This document shows, in pieces, positions 7,606 through 17,200 of a DNA stretch of 64,000 nucleotides. This stretch comes from Sutcliffiella horikoshii (GTDB lineage: Bacteria; Bacillota; Bacilli; Bacillales; Bacillaceae_I). Both the position numbers and the translations under genes were made by a program. How positions within the stretch are numbered: position 1 is the stretch's first letter; each line of letters opens with the position of its first letter. The DNA lies in NCBI GenBank assembly GCA_001636495.1, contig KV440964.1, positions 3,860,666-3,924,665 on the forward strand. Direction: 5' to 3'. Under the pieces are notes generated by a model. That model was not told where the DNA came from. It worked only from the letters and a program-made list of their open reading frames with translations, and searched no databases.

Positions 7606-8748
7606 ATGGGCATTTTAATTGTGGATGATAACCAGGTCAATTTGTTTGTTATAGAAAACATCTTGAAAAGGGCAGGTTATAAAGATTATTTATCCTTCAC
7701 CTCCGCCAGAGAGATGTTTGAATACTTAAATGCTGATAATCCCTCATCAACTACAATGCCCGTCGATATCATTTTGATGGATATTATGATGCCAGAGATA
7801 GATGGAATTGAGGCTTGCCGTACACTTCAGACGATTCCACACCTGAAAGATATACCGGTCATTTTTGTGACTGCCTTGGAGGATTCCAATAAGGTCGCGG
7901 AAGCATTGGATGCAGGTGGGTTGGATTATGTGATGAAGCCGATCAATAAAACGGAACTGCTTGCACGCATACGCGTCGTCCTTCGCCTGAAACAGGAAAA
8001 GGACAAGAATAAGAAGCAGGCGGAAAAAATAAAAAGCCAGTTGGACCTTTCCCAGCAAGTCCAAAACAGTCTTCTGAGTGAACCGATCTTTGATGAACAA
8101 TTCACAGTGAAAGCATCTTACATACCCGCATTCAAGCTTGCTGGCGATATGTATTATTGGTATAAGATCGATAAATCAAGGTATGCGGTGATCCTCCTGG
8201 ATATGATGGGACATGGTATATCGGCGTCCTTGGTTTGCATGTTCATTTCCTCGGTTCTCCGAGACTCGATCAGAGGGTGTTCGGATCCCGAGTTTGTCAT
8301 TAGCGAATTGAACCGGTGGATGCATGCGTTGAATCTGCGCAATCAGCAGATTCCGTATTATTTCACAGCCATCTACCTAGTTATCGATACCGAAGATAAA
8401 ACATTGGAATACGTCAACGCCGGTCATCCAGCAGGCTTTGCGCTTATGGATGAAGGAGAGGTTGTGGAGCTTTCCAACCGAACTTGCGCACTTGGATTTT
8501 TCGAAAAAGTGGATATAAAGAAAACGACGATCTCTTACGAGGATTCCGTTCAGATCATGCTTTATACCGACGGCGTCGTGGAAACGATGGAGAAGGTTGG
8601 CATGAATCAATATCCGCAATTCATCAAGTCGGCATCCAAACTCTGGGATCTGCCAAACATCCCTGAACCTATTCATCTCGTGTTACCAGAAGAAATGCAA
8701 AAGGAAGCTTCAGATGATATGTGTGTCGTCCTCATACAAGCAAGATGA
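7606..8748 (+). CDS. rsbY: RsbY-type response regulator / PP2C phosphatase
   Basis: 380 residues: an N-terminal receiver domain (1-125; phospho-acceptor D59 in LMDIMMPEIDG, conserved K in MKP), a coiled-coil linker (about 130-150), and a SpoIIE/RsbU-type PP2C domain (160-380) with metal-binding Asp residues in GDMYY, LLDMMGHG and the final DDM. This is the layout of RsbY of the Bacillus cereus group, which dephosphorylates the anti-sigma antagonist RsbV when phosphorylated by RsbK, so freeing sigma-B. The adjacent RsbM- and RsbK-like genes support the assignment. GGAG lies ten bases before the start. Confidence 0.85.
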   Translation: MGILIVDDNQVNLFVIENILKRAGYKDYLSFTSAREMFEYLNADNPSSTTMPVDIILMDIMMPEIDGIEACRTLQTIPHLKDIPVIFVTALEDSNKVAEALDAGGLDYVMKPINKTELLARIRVVLRLKQEKDKNKKQAEKIKSQLDLSQQVQNSLLSEPIFDEQFTVKASYIPAFKLAGDMYYWYKIDKSRYAVILLDMMGHGISASLVCMFISSVLRDSIRGCSDPEFVISELNRWMHALNLRNQQIPYYFTAIYLVIDTEDKTLEYVNAGHPAGFALMDEGEVVELSNRTCALGFFEKVDIKKTTISYEDSVQIMLYTDGVVETMEKVGMNQYPQFIKSASKLWDLPNIPEPIHLVLPEEMQKEASDDMCVVLIQAR

Positions 8749-8759
8749 TAGACAACTAG

Positions 8760-8803
8760 AAAAAGCGGAGAGCCAGGATAAATCCTAGCTTTCCGCTTTT
8801 TTT
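8760..8803. terminator. Bidirectional terminator between rsbY and rsbM
   Basis: AAAAGCGGA...TCCGCTTTT pairs around a GAGCCAGGAT/ATCCTAGCTT inner stem, with A and T tracts on the two sides. The last codons of the minus-strand gene lie inside it. Confidence 0.85.
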
Positions 8804-9603
8804 CGATATATCTTATCATAAAGATCAAACTCTTCAAATTCCGGATGTGCATCAAGACGCAATGCCTCTTTGCTCCCAAGGCCAAGAAAACCTTCAGCTC
8901 CAAGACTCTCCTGAAACAATTGAATCACATTATGCTGCAATTCCAAATTAAAATAGATTAATACATTTCGACAAACAATAATATGGAACTCATTGAACGA
9001 ACGGTCTGTCACTAGATTATGCTGCGCAAATACAATTCTACTCAACAACTCTTCATTGATATAAGCAAACTGATGATCGGAATGATAATACTCCGAAAAG
9101 GCTGTTTTTCCTCCAGCTTGCATATAATTCTTCGTGTAAGTCTTCATTTCGGAAAGGGGGATGATCCCTTTTTGCGCTTTCTCCAATATCTTTTCGTTCA
9201 TATCGGTTGCATATATTTTCGACTTATGGCCTACTCCCTCTTCTTCTAATAGAATGGCCATCGAATAGGGTTCCTCTCCCGAAGAACAGCCTGCGTGCCA
9301 CACCCGGATCTCCGGCAAATCCCTCAAAAGAGGAATCACTTTTTCACGAAAAGACAAGAAAAAGGAAGGGTCACGGAACATCTCGGTTACATTAATGGAA
9401 AAGTCATCTAATACCTTTTCCAAAAACACTTCATGATGAACAACTTTTTCTGTAAGCTGAGTGATAGTTTTCAACCCTTCCAGCCTTAATCTATTCTCCA
9501 CTCTTCTCATAATGGAAGACTTCATATATTTTCGAAAATCAAACCCCGAGAGCCTATAAACTGCAGTTAAAAATAAATCTAATTCCAAGTCTTGCTTGTC
9601 CAC
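8785..9603 (-). CDS. rsbM: CheR-type methyltransferase, probable RsbM
   Basis: 272 residues: a CheR N-terminal helical domain followed by an S-adenosylmethionine-binding methyltransferase domain with motif VWHAGCSSGEEPYS and the late motif FHIIVCRNVLIYF. CheR enzymes methylate glutamates on chemoreceptors, but no chemotaxis gene is near. In the Bacillus cereus group the CheR homologue beside rsbK (RsbM) methylates the RsbK sensor and damps sigma-B activation; the same order here makes that role likely. The frame opens at a TTG (9621), but its GGAGG lies inside the frame and serves GTG at 9603, which is preferred. Confidence 0.8.
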   Translation of the reverse strand: MDKQDLELDLFLTAVYRLSGFDFRKYMKSSIMRRVENRLRLEGLKTITQLTEKVVHHEVFLEKVLDDFSINVTEMFRDPSFFLSFREKVIPLLRDLPEIRVWHAGCSSGEEPYSMAILLEEEGVGHKSKIYATDMNEKILEKAQKGIIPLSEMKTYTKNYMQAGGKTAFSEYYHSDHQFAYINEELLSRIVFAQHNLVTDRSFNEFHIIVCRNVLIYFNLELQHNVIQLFQESLGAEGFLGLGSKEALRLDAHPEFEEFDLYDKIYRKKAES

Positions 9604-9635
9604 TGGTAATCTTGCCTCCAAAATCTCAAATCTTA

Positions 9636-9683
9636 CAAAAAGGGACGGCTACTCGCATCCAACGAATCGTAACCGCCCCTTTT
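9636..9683 (-). terminator. Hairpin between rsbK and rsbM
   Basis: On the minus strand AAAAGGGGCGGTTAC pairs imperfectly with GTAGCCGTCCCTTTTT and ends in a T run. It lies between the rsbK stop (9693) and the rsbM start (9603), so rsbM would be read by partial read-through or from an unseen promoter. Confidence 0.65.
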
Positions 9684-9692
9684 GTCTATATC

Positions 9693-12494
9693 CTAATTTT
9701 TCGCCACCCAAACGCGCATCGCGGATAAAAGTTGATCTAATTTAAGTGGTTTACTGATATAATCAGAAGCCCCCACCTCGAGACATTTCTCACGATCACC
9801 TTTCATCGCTTTTGCTGTTAGGGCAATGATTGGAACGTTTTTATGCTTTTCAAGATTACGAATTGTTTTAATAGCTTTGTATCCATCCATGACAGGCATC
9901 ATGATATCCATGAGAATAATATCGACATGCTCGTTTTCATGGAGGATATCCAGGCACTGCAGCCCGTTCTCTGCGGTTAAAATGTTCATATCCTCTTTGT
10001 TCAGCGCATTGTTGAGGGCATAGACATTTCGATGGTCATCATCCACTACCACAACAGTCTTCCCTTTTAATATGTTGGAGATATCCTGTTCTTCAACAAA
10101 CTCAGGCTTTACGGCTTCTTTCTTCTCGGCCAAATTAAGTACCATCTTTTCCTCTTCCATCATATCTGCTTCTGAGGTAGTTGCTACTTCCTGCCAAGCT
10201 GCCTCTACTTCCTTCATTTGAGGCATTCCTTCCGGCAGACTTGGTATCAGTAAGGTGAACACACTGCCTTCCCCTTCTTCACTTTCCACAAACACTCTTC
10301 CACCCAACAGGTTAGAAAATTCCTTAGAGATGGAAAGCCCAAGTCCGGTTCCGCCATACTTTCTCATGGTTGCCCCGTCTCCTTGATGGAAGGCTTCAAA
10401 AATCAAGGACTGCTTGTCCCTGGAGATACCAATTCCCGTATCTTCCACTGAGATCTTCAACCAAGTATCCGTCTTGACATTCACATTGGCTTTTAGAAGG
10501 TCTCTTTTTGCTGCCTTTTCAATCTTCACGGAAACTTTCCCTTTTTCCGTAAACTTGAAGGCATTCGATAACAGGTTCTTTACAATCTGTTGTAGGCGCT
10601 GTTCGTCTGTGAAAAATACATCTGGTAGCTGATTGCCGCGAACAATCTCGTAATCTAGTTTTTTATGCTTGGCGATATGGGTGAATTGAAGTTCCAAGCG
10701 ATTGATGAACTCTTCCACATTTACTTCTCCAAACATCACTTCCAGCTTTTTCACTTCCACTTTCGAAAGATCCAAAATATCATTGATTAAATTCAGCAGA
10801 TCCTGACCGGATGAATTGATGACGCGAGAGAACTCCCTTTGTTCATCAGTTAATTGGTCTTCCGGATCTTCTGCAAGCATTTCCGATAGAAGCAGAATGC
10901 TGTTAAGTGGTGTTCTCAATTCATGGGACATGTTCGCCAGGAATTCCGATTTATATTTGGAGCTGAGTTGTAGCTGTTTCGCTTTTTCCTCAAGCTCCGT
11001 TTTCGCTTTTTGAAGATCCGTGGATTTCTGTTCCGCATCCCGTGAACGCTCTTCCAACTGCTCATTAATCATGCGCAGCTCTTCGGATTGAGTCTGAAGC
11101 TCTTCTGATTGCGCCTGTAATTCTTCAGATTGAGATTGCAACTCTTCGGTTTGCGCTTGGGATTCTAGTAATAATCGCTCCACTTCCATTCGTCCCAGAA
11201 TGTTCGTAATCGCAATACCTAGTGTTTCCAGCACTTTATTTAAGAGCTGACGGTGTGTCTTTGTAAACTCGGTTAATGTTGCCATTTCAATGACGGCAAT
11301 GACTTCATCCTTAATGATGACAGGAGCAATGATAATGCTCTTCGGCTTGATATGCCCAATTCCTGTCGTTACAACGGAATAATTATCCGGCACCTCTTCC
11401 AGAAGAATCACTTTTTTATCCCAAGCACATTGTCCAACCAAACCTTCACGAAGCTTATACGCCTCTCCTCCAACATCTTCCGCTCCATCGGCATAAGTGG
11501 CAACCTTGTTGAATGTCGCTTCTTTTCCACCTTCTCCATCCAACAGATAGAAAGCACCAAGTTTGGCATCCATTAAAGGAGTCAACGTGGCAATGAATTT
11601 TTCAGCTAAAGAGTCAGTGGATACATTGCGGTGATAGAGGTTGATGATGTCGGCAGAATTCGTTTGTACCCAGTTCTGTCTGCCAATCTCCTCTGTAAAC
11701 TGCTTTTCTTTCACGTGATAGGATTCAATGGAAGAAGCCATCGTATTAAAGGCTTCGGAGATTTCCCCTATCTCATCTTTGATGTCTGTAGATAACCTTG
11801 GCAAAGTGGAAAGGTCATCATAGTTTATGTCCTTAATTCCATTCTTTACTTCATCTAAACGTCTGTTGGTACTCCGGATCACCCAGAGTGTGGTCATGAC
11901 TATTACTATTAATGAGAGGAGTACAGCCGCAATCAAAATGACCATGAGAGTTTGATAGGTTTGGCTGGCTTCTTCCAACGTCCCATCCATCAAATTCTCC
12001 TGCAATGCTTTAAATTCTGAAATACTCTCTAAAAGTTCTGCCCTCGTATCTAATTGAGATGCATAGATTCCTTGCAATTCCTCATTGCTAACACCCTCAT
12101 TGATCTGAGAAACAATTTCTTGCTCCATATTCCAGTAAGTGTTATATCCATCTTCGATTCTGCTAAGTAACACTTTTGTATCATTTCGATTTAAAACTGC
12201 TTCCAACTCGATAATGTTGTTTCTCGCAACTTCCCTATTTTCAGCTATATTAGACAGGTTAGTTTCGATATTTTCCGCATCGTCCCTATTGATGACAAAC
12301 AACAGTTGCCTGTCCGTTTCGTAGAACAACTGCCTGATATCAGTCGCTTTATTAACCTTATAATACCTGTCCTCTACTATTTCCAGCATATTTGTCTTCA
12401 TGGAATTGGTCATAAATAGAATTACTGATAACAGCAATACGAGAAAAAATACCGTGATTCCCAACCCGACAAATTGTTTCTTTTTAAAACTCAC
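9693..12494 (-). CDS. rsbK: RsbK-type hybrid sensor histidine kinase
   Basis: About 933 residues from the preferred GTG start at 12494. In order: TM1 (about 8-30), an extracellular CHASE3-like helical domain (about 35-180), TM2 (about 183-206), HAMP (207-260), a GAF domain (about 285-435), a coiled coil of QSEELQ-type heptads (445-515), HisKA with phospho-His about 524 in NMSHELRTP, HATPase (about 640-750, GGTGLGLSIS) and a C-terminal receiver with Asp about 863 in LMDIMMPVMDG. This matches RsbK of Bacillus cereus, the kinase feeding RsbY. The ATG at 12554 sits inside the -10 box and has no ribosome site; GTG 12494 has GGGAG upstream. Confidence 0.85.
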   Translation of the reverse strand: MSFKKKQFVGLGITVFFLVLLLSVILFMTNSMKTNMLEIVEDRYYKVNKATDIRQLFYETDRQLLFVINRDDAENIETNLSNIAENREVARNNIIELEAVLNRNDTKVLLSRIEDGYNTYWNMEQEIVSQINEGVSNEELQGIYASQLDTRAELLESISEFKALQENLMDGTLEEASQTYQTLMVILIAAVLLSLIVIVMTTLWVIRSTNRRLDEVKNGIKDINYDDLSTLPRLSTDIKDEIGEISEAFNTMASSIESYHVKEKQFTEEIGRQNWVQTNSADIINLYHRNVSTDSLAEKFIATLTPLMDAKLGAFYLLDGEGGKEATFNKVATYADGAEDVGGEAYKLREGLVGQCAWDKKVILLEEVPDNYSVVTTGIGHIKPKSIIIAPVIIKDEVIAVIEMATLTEFTKTHRQLLNKVLETLGIAITNILGRMEVERLLLESQAQTEELQSQSEELQAQSEELQTQSEELRMINEQLEERSRDAEQKSTDLQKAKTELEEKAKQLQLSSKYKSEFLANMSHELRTPLNSILLLSEMLAEDPEDQLTDEQREFSRVINSSGQDLLNLINDILDLSKVEVKKLEVMFGEVNVEEFINRLELQFTHIAKHKKLDYEIVRGNQLPDVFFTDEQRLQQIVKNLLSNAFKFTEKGKVSVKIEKAAKRDLLKANVNVKTDTWLKISVEDTGIGISRDKQSLIFEAFHQGDGATMRKYGGTGLGLSISKEFSNLLGGRVFVESEEGEGSVFTLLIPSLPEGMPQMKEVEAAWQEVATTSEADMMEEEKMVLNLAEKKEAVKPEFVEEQDISNILKGKTVVVVDDDHRNVYALNNALNKEDMNILTAENGLQCLDILHENEHVDIILMDIMMPVMDGYKAIKTIRNLEKHKNVPIIALTAKAMKGDREKCLEVGASDYISKPLKLDQLLSAMRVWVAKN

Positions 12495-12552
12495 CGCAAC
12501 TCCCACTTTCTTTGGTTTTTGATGCTGAAAACGTGCATAAGTATCTATGTTC

Positions 12553-12582
12553 ATTATACCAGTAAGAGGAAACGATGGTCGA
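12553..12582 (-). promoter_or_regulatory. Extended -10 promoter of rsbK
   Basis: On the minus strand TGGTATAAT (perfect extended -10, TATAAT at 12558-12553) has TCGACC 18 bp upstream. RNA would start near 12546, leaving a 5' leader of about 50 nt before the GTG start. Confidence 0.6.
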
Positions 12583-12627
12583 GTCTGGATGCTTGTTTTG
12601 TAAAAGTAATTTTTAAAAATAGAAAGA

Positions 12628-12675
12628 CAAAAAAAAGCGGGCCTCCCTCCTTTCTAGAAGATGAGAACCCGGCAT
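12628..12675 (-). terminator. Terminator after the YdjM-type gene
   Basis: An imperfect GC-rich hairpin (CCGGG... with GGCCCGC on the minus strand) is followed by eight T. It separates the YdjM-type gene from rsbK. Confidence 0.5.
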
Positions 12676-12680
12676 TTTCA

Positions 12681-13307
12681 TTATATTTCTTTTGAAGAAA
12701 TCGGAAGGAACAACTTTATTCCTCTTTTATTGAAAGGCAGTAATTTTATATCAGCTATCAAATGACTGATATAAGCAAGAAGGCATGTATAGAATACACC
12801 CTCGATAGATAAAGAATGTTCTAGCTTCAAAGCTATGTATCCAAAGAAAAGTACTCCTATGAGGGAGTGGGTATAACTCCTGTGGGAGACTAGGGATGCC
12901 ACAATGATATAGACACCAAATAAGATCATCCACATTTCCTGCAGAGACACCCCTCCAAGAATAACCCCTGCTCCGGTGATGGTCAGCATATGCTTTTGTT
13001 TGATGAAGGAAGATAGAATAATCATGAGGCTTCCTATTCCCGCACCTCGTATTTTTTCCTCTATCGTCCCCTCATATAAACTGTAAAGGATCATCATTGT
13101 TCCTATGATTTGAGCAATCGTTCTAGTCACAGTGTGGGATAACGTTATGCGCCCGCGAAGTTTCCCATCAATATCAAGATCTGGCACAAGGCCTGACACG
13201 GTTCCTAGACTGACCAATATAAGGGTTGTAGTGGGCGTCGTGTGCAACGTATTTGCAACGGCAAAACCAGTTGCGGCCCCTATTGCTGCGTGTGCGGTTC
13301 CATTCAT
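12681..13307 (-). CDS. YdjM/YfhP-type membrane-bound metal-dependent hydrolase
   Basis: 208 residues with several hydrophobic helices. Family signatures are the N-terminal NGTAHAAIGAATG (His about 6), GLVPDLDIDG (about 37-46), SHRSYTHSLIG (about 140-150) and HLIADI near the end; the spaced His and Asp residues fit the predicted metal site of the YdjM (DUF457) family. The substrate is unknown. YdjM of Bacillus subtilis is LexA-regulated, and a LexA-like box lies upstream here. A longer frame opens at 13382, but ATG 13307 has AGAGGTGA eight bases upstream and matches the family N-terminus. Confidence 0.75.
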   Translation of the reverse strand: MNGTAHAAIGAATGFAVANTLHTTPTTTLILVSLGTVSGLVPDLDIDGKLRGRITLSHTVTRTIAQIIGTMMILYSLYEGTIEEKIRGAGIGSLMIILSSFIKQKHMLTITGAGVILGGVSLQEMWMILFGVYIIVASLVSHRSYTHSLIGVLFFGYIALKLEHSLSIEGVFYTCLLAYISHLIADIKLLPFNKRGIKLFLPISSKEI

Positions 13308-13400
13308 GTCGTAGTTCACCTCTAAAGTTTGGGTTGTTGGCGTGTTTTTGGCTTTCAGAAATCCTCTGCACACCAACCTCACATTCTAGCATTTTACAGG

Positions 13401-13414
13401 AAAACATTTGTTCT
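13401..13414 (-). promoter_or_regulatory. Candidate LexA (SOS) box
   Basis: On the minus strand AGAACAAATGTTTT agrees with the Bacillus LexA consensus CGAACRNRYGTTYC at 12 of 14 positions. It overlaps a possible promoter (TAAACA - 17 bp - TAAAAT) for the YdjM-type gene. Confidence 0.5.
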
Positions 13415-13488
13415 GTTTAGGGGCAAAAGTCCTGATTGAGCGGGATAGGCTGGGGGATGAGATTATTTTCCGCTCCGCTTAACTACCA

Positions 13489-13530
13489 AAAAAGGCTCTC
13501 CTATCACCCTAAAAGGGACAGAAAAGCCTC
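13489..13530 (-). terminator. Terminator after the DUF2161 gene
   Basis: On the minus strand AGGCTTTTCTGTCCCTTTTAGGG... folds back onto AGAGCCTTTTTT and ends in a T run just after the stop at 13535. Confidence 0.55.
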
Positions 13531-13534
13531 TAAC

Positions 13535-14257
13535 TTACTCCACTTTCTTCAAAAAGTACTCCACAAGCTCCGGATGGTCCCGAAGCTCCTTCTGCCCCTT
13601 CTCACTAATCACATACGTCCCGCGTTTCACCCGCTCAAACCAGCGGTAATAGTTCTTCGTCAAAATGGAAGAGGTCTTCTCACCCGTTCCAAGCTCCCGC
13701 AAAGCCTTTGGCGACAAAGGACCGAATTTCTTCAGGTAACAAGCGATTTGAACGCAATTCTCTTTATAGGCCGTCCTGATCTTTACCCGGTTACTGCCGC
13801 CGAGATTGACATCGGAGGAACGACCATCCATCTCCTTCATCAACGCGTCACGCTTTCGCTTATTCTGGCGCATGCTCCGAGCGCGATCAAACGGAACTGG
13901 ATCAAACATAACCTCCACACGCTTTCCTCGCCCACTGAATGACACAACAATCAAACCCAACTCAAGCCGTTTAATCAGATGGCACAGGTCTGTCCAACGC
14001 TTTGAGCGCCTGCTAAACGATGGCTTTGGAATTGCGATATACACGAGGTCCGTTAGCTTTTGCCTTTTTGTCGCCTGAATGAGCAGCTGCACATTCAACG
14101 TCAGCTTCAGCTCCACCACGACTACGGAGTCCCCTTTCACCATCGCGATATCGCAGTCGTTCACTTCTCCGTAAACCTCATAGCCCTCCTTAACAAAATG
14201 CTTTTGAATCGGCTTATAGAGGTCCACTTCATACATTTTCTTCTTTTCAGCCACCAT
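13535..14257 (-). CDS. DUF2161 family protein, PD-(D/E)XK nuclease fold
   Basis: 240 residues. The N-terminal half shows the PD-(D/E)XK arrangement: D36 (DCDIAMV), E49-x-K51 (VVVVELK) and a Gln-containing helix (QLLIQATKRQ, from residue 57). The C-terminal part (about 165-240) looks like a winged helix. This is the DUF2161 family, annotated as putative phosphodiesterase or nuclease; no reaction is proven to my knowledge. It starts 19 bases after the stop of the SNF2 gene on the same strand with no terminator between, so a helicase-nuclease operon is likely. Confidence 0.75.
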   Translation of the reverse strand: MVAEKKKMYEVDLYKPIQKHFVKEGYEVYGEVNDCDIAMVKGDSVVVVELKLTLNVQLLIQATKRQKLTDLVYIAIPKPSFSRRSKRWTDLCHLIKRLELGLIVVSFSGRGKRVEVMFDPVPFDRARSMRQNKRKRDALMKEMDGRSSDVNLGGSNRVKIRTAYKENCVQIACYLKKFGPLSPKALRELGTGEKTSSILTKNYYRWFERVKRGTYVISEKGQKELRDHPELVEYFLKKVE

Positions 14258-14276
14258 GTTAATACACCAACCTCAC

Positions 14277-17200
14277 CTAAATGGAAAGAATCTCCCGGAT
14301 ATCCTCATCCGTCAATGATGTCGACACTTTCTCATCAGGGTCTATTATTTCTTCTATCAAATGTCTCTTTTTATCTTGCAATTCGTTCATTTTTTCCTCA
14401 ATCGTACCACGGGCCACAAGCTTAATCACCTGAACTGTCTGAGTTTGTCCCATCCGGTGTGCGCGGTCTGCCGCCTGGTCTTCCACTGCAGGGTTCCACC
14501 AAAGATCATAGAGAATGACGGTATCCGCTCCAGTCAGGTTAAGGCCCGTTCCCCCTGCTTTCAATGAAATCAAGAAGAAGTCCCGCTCTCCTGAGTTGAA
14601 CCGCTCACAACGCTCCACCCTTTCTTCCGATGGAGTCTGACCATCCAGGTAAAAGAAGGGCAATCCCTGATAAGCAAGCTCCCTACCAATCAACTCCAGC
14701 ATTTTTGTGAACTGGGAAAATATCAGTACCCTTCTGCCAGACCGCTGAGACTCTTCCATCAACTGCAGGAGCATCTCAAACTTCCCAGAGCTCCCTTTAT
14801 AGCCATCCACAAAAAGGGTTGGATGGCAGCAGATCTGACGCAGCCTTGTCAATCCAGCCAGTATCCGTATTTTATTTTTCCTCAACGTGTCCTTATTCAA
14901 ATGCTTCAATGTATCATGACGAAGCTTGGCAAGATAGGCCACATACAGCTTCTTCTGCTCAGGCAAGAGTTCCACAGACTCCATGCTTTCCTGTTTCTTT
15001 GGCAACTCCGCCAGCACATCCTCCTTGACCCTCCGGAGCAGAAATGGACGAATCCGCCTCGCAATCGTCTTCCGTGTAAGATTACTGTACTCCTTCAATC
15101 CCATAAACAATTCAGGAAAGACTACATGGAAAATGGACCAGAGTTCTTCCAAGGAGTTCTCAACAGGTGTACCCGTCAAGGCAAACTTATAGTCCGATTC
15201 CAATCTTTTTACGGCACGGGCCGTCTGTGTGATTGGATTTTTGAAGGCCTGTGCTTCGTCAAAAAATGTCGTATGGAATACTTTAGAAGCAAATGAATTA
15301 ATATCACGGCGTAATAACGGGTACGAAGTGATGACCACATCCACTTCTTTTAACTGTGAGAGGGCATGTTCCCGTTCTTTTCTAGAGCCATCCACAATCA
15401 TGGTTTTAATCTCTGGTGCGAATTTCATCAGTTCACTCAGCCAGTTATACGTCAAGGAGGAAGGACAGACAATAAGGACTGGACAGCTTTTTCGCCGGAT
15501 ATCTTCAAGCTCCGATAGAATAAAAGTGATGCTCTGCAAGGTTTTCCCAAGTCCCATATCATCTGCCAGAATCCCGCCGAATCCATAGTGGGCCAATGTT
15601 TTCATCCACCTGAAACCATGCTTTTGATAGTCGCGTAATATACCGTCCACTTGCGGTGGAACGGGAATATTTTCACTGCTCGGATTTCTGATTTCCTCCA
15701 GAAATTGACGGAAGGAATCCTCAAGCGAGAACACGGTTTCGCCTTGTACCGAATCCATCATCTTAAAGCCCTTAATAATTGGCACATCCAATCCCTGCTC
15801 CAAATCCTCTGCCTGAACAGGATTTGCCTCCAAGAAGCGCTGAATCTCCTCAAATTCCCTCGTTTCCAAGGAAAGAAGCGAACCGTTGCGCATTCGATAA
15901 TACTTTCTTTTTTCCTCCAAGGCACCTAAAAGCTGCCTAATCTGTGATTCTGGGATGCCGTCCAGCTCAAATTTAAATTCCAGCCAGTTGGTCCGTTCCT
16001 TTTTCACCCTCACCCGTATCTGAGGCTTGGCATTCTCCCGAAATATTCGGTTCCGGACGGCAGTGGTTGCGTAAACTTGCACAAACCGTTGTAGCTTTGG
16101 CAGCGTATGATAGAGGAACTCATACTCCAACTCTTCATTATGGAGGAAATACCCCTCTTCCGTACTGCCGAATTCACTGTCCTCCATTAACTGAAGGATG
16201 ATTTCTTCCTTTTCCCGGTCCCTGATAAACATCGGGTTCATCCGTTGTTCTTTCGGATCCAACGGGTTGATAATCACTTGTTCATAATGAAATTCAACAC
16301 TCGCTAGCAGACGGTTTTTCACCCTGTCCAGATAGAGCTTGGAAACCAATGGCGTCTTGGCAAACCGCTTGGTAACAGATTCATCCAATTCTACTTTTCC
16401 GAGTTTTCTCAAACCCGGCACCACTTTATCAACAAACATCTGTACTTGATTGGCGGCAATCGGAATGTCGTTTGTTTTGGATGAATCCAACATCCTTTTC
16501 AATTCACCGAGACGTCTGCAGTCATCAGTGTCCAAGGATATCAATTTCCCCTCTATCATCACTGAGCTATAAGCGGTAAGGACCCACAAATGTTCCAAGC
16601 CGTCCACCTTCAATACAAAGCCCTTGTCCCCCTCTTCTGTAAAAGAAAAGCGGAGTGATAGTGGCTCTTTTGAAACCTTAAAACCTTCGTATGCATTTCC
16701 GCCATGAACGAATTTTACATCTGGTGCATGTTTTAAAAGCGATGCAAGTTTGCTAAATGAGGAAGGAGGTATGATTAGTTCGTGAGGCTGACCTGACACC
16801 TCTTCTGGATATACTTTTTCATCATAAAGAATGTCAATCAGACTTTGGATGACAACATCGGTCTCTCTTTTAAAACAATGAATAGTATGGTCGTACAAAT
16901 TGCTTGGCTCTCCATATTTCACAGCCTTCAACAGCTCACGAATATCTCCTACCGCCGTTTGGTTCAGGACCAGTTCTATTGCCAGAACTGCATTACTGCC
17001 ATCTACTATGACGGGCTTAATAATAAACGCCAAATCAAGGACTTTCCTTTTTTCAAAATGAAGCTGATGACCACTGGTTCGCTTCGTATCAGAGTGGAAA
17101 AGTCGGAACACTTCATCTGATAGTCCATGCCCCGCTCTCTCATATTGATTGCTGTCATGGATCGTTAATAGGACCGCTGCGATATGCTGGCATTCTTTTT

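Noticed and set aside
9019-9395. Short plus-strand ORFs inside rsbM
   Set aside because: They are antisense shadows of a well-supported gene with no ribosome sites.
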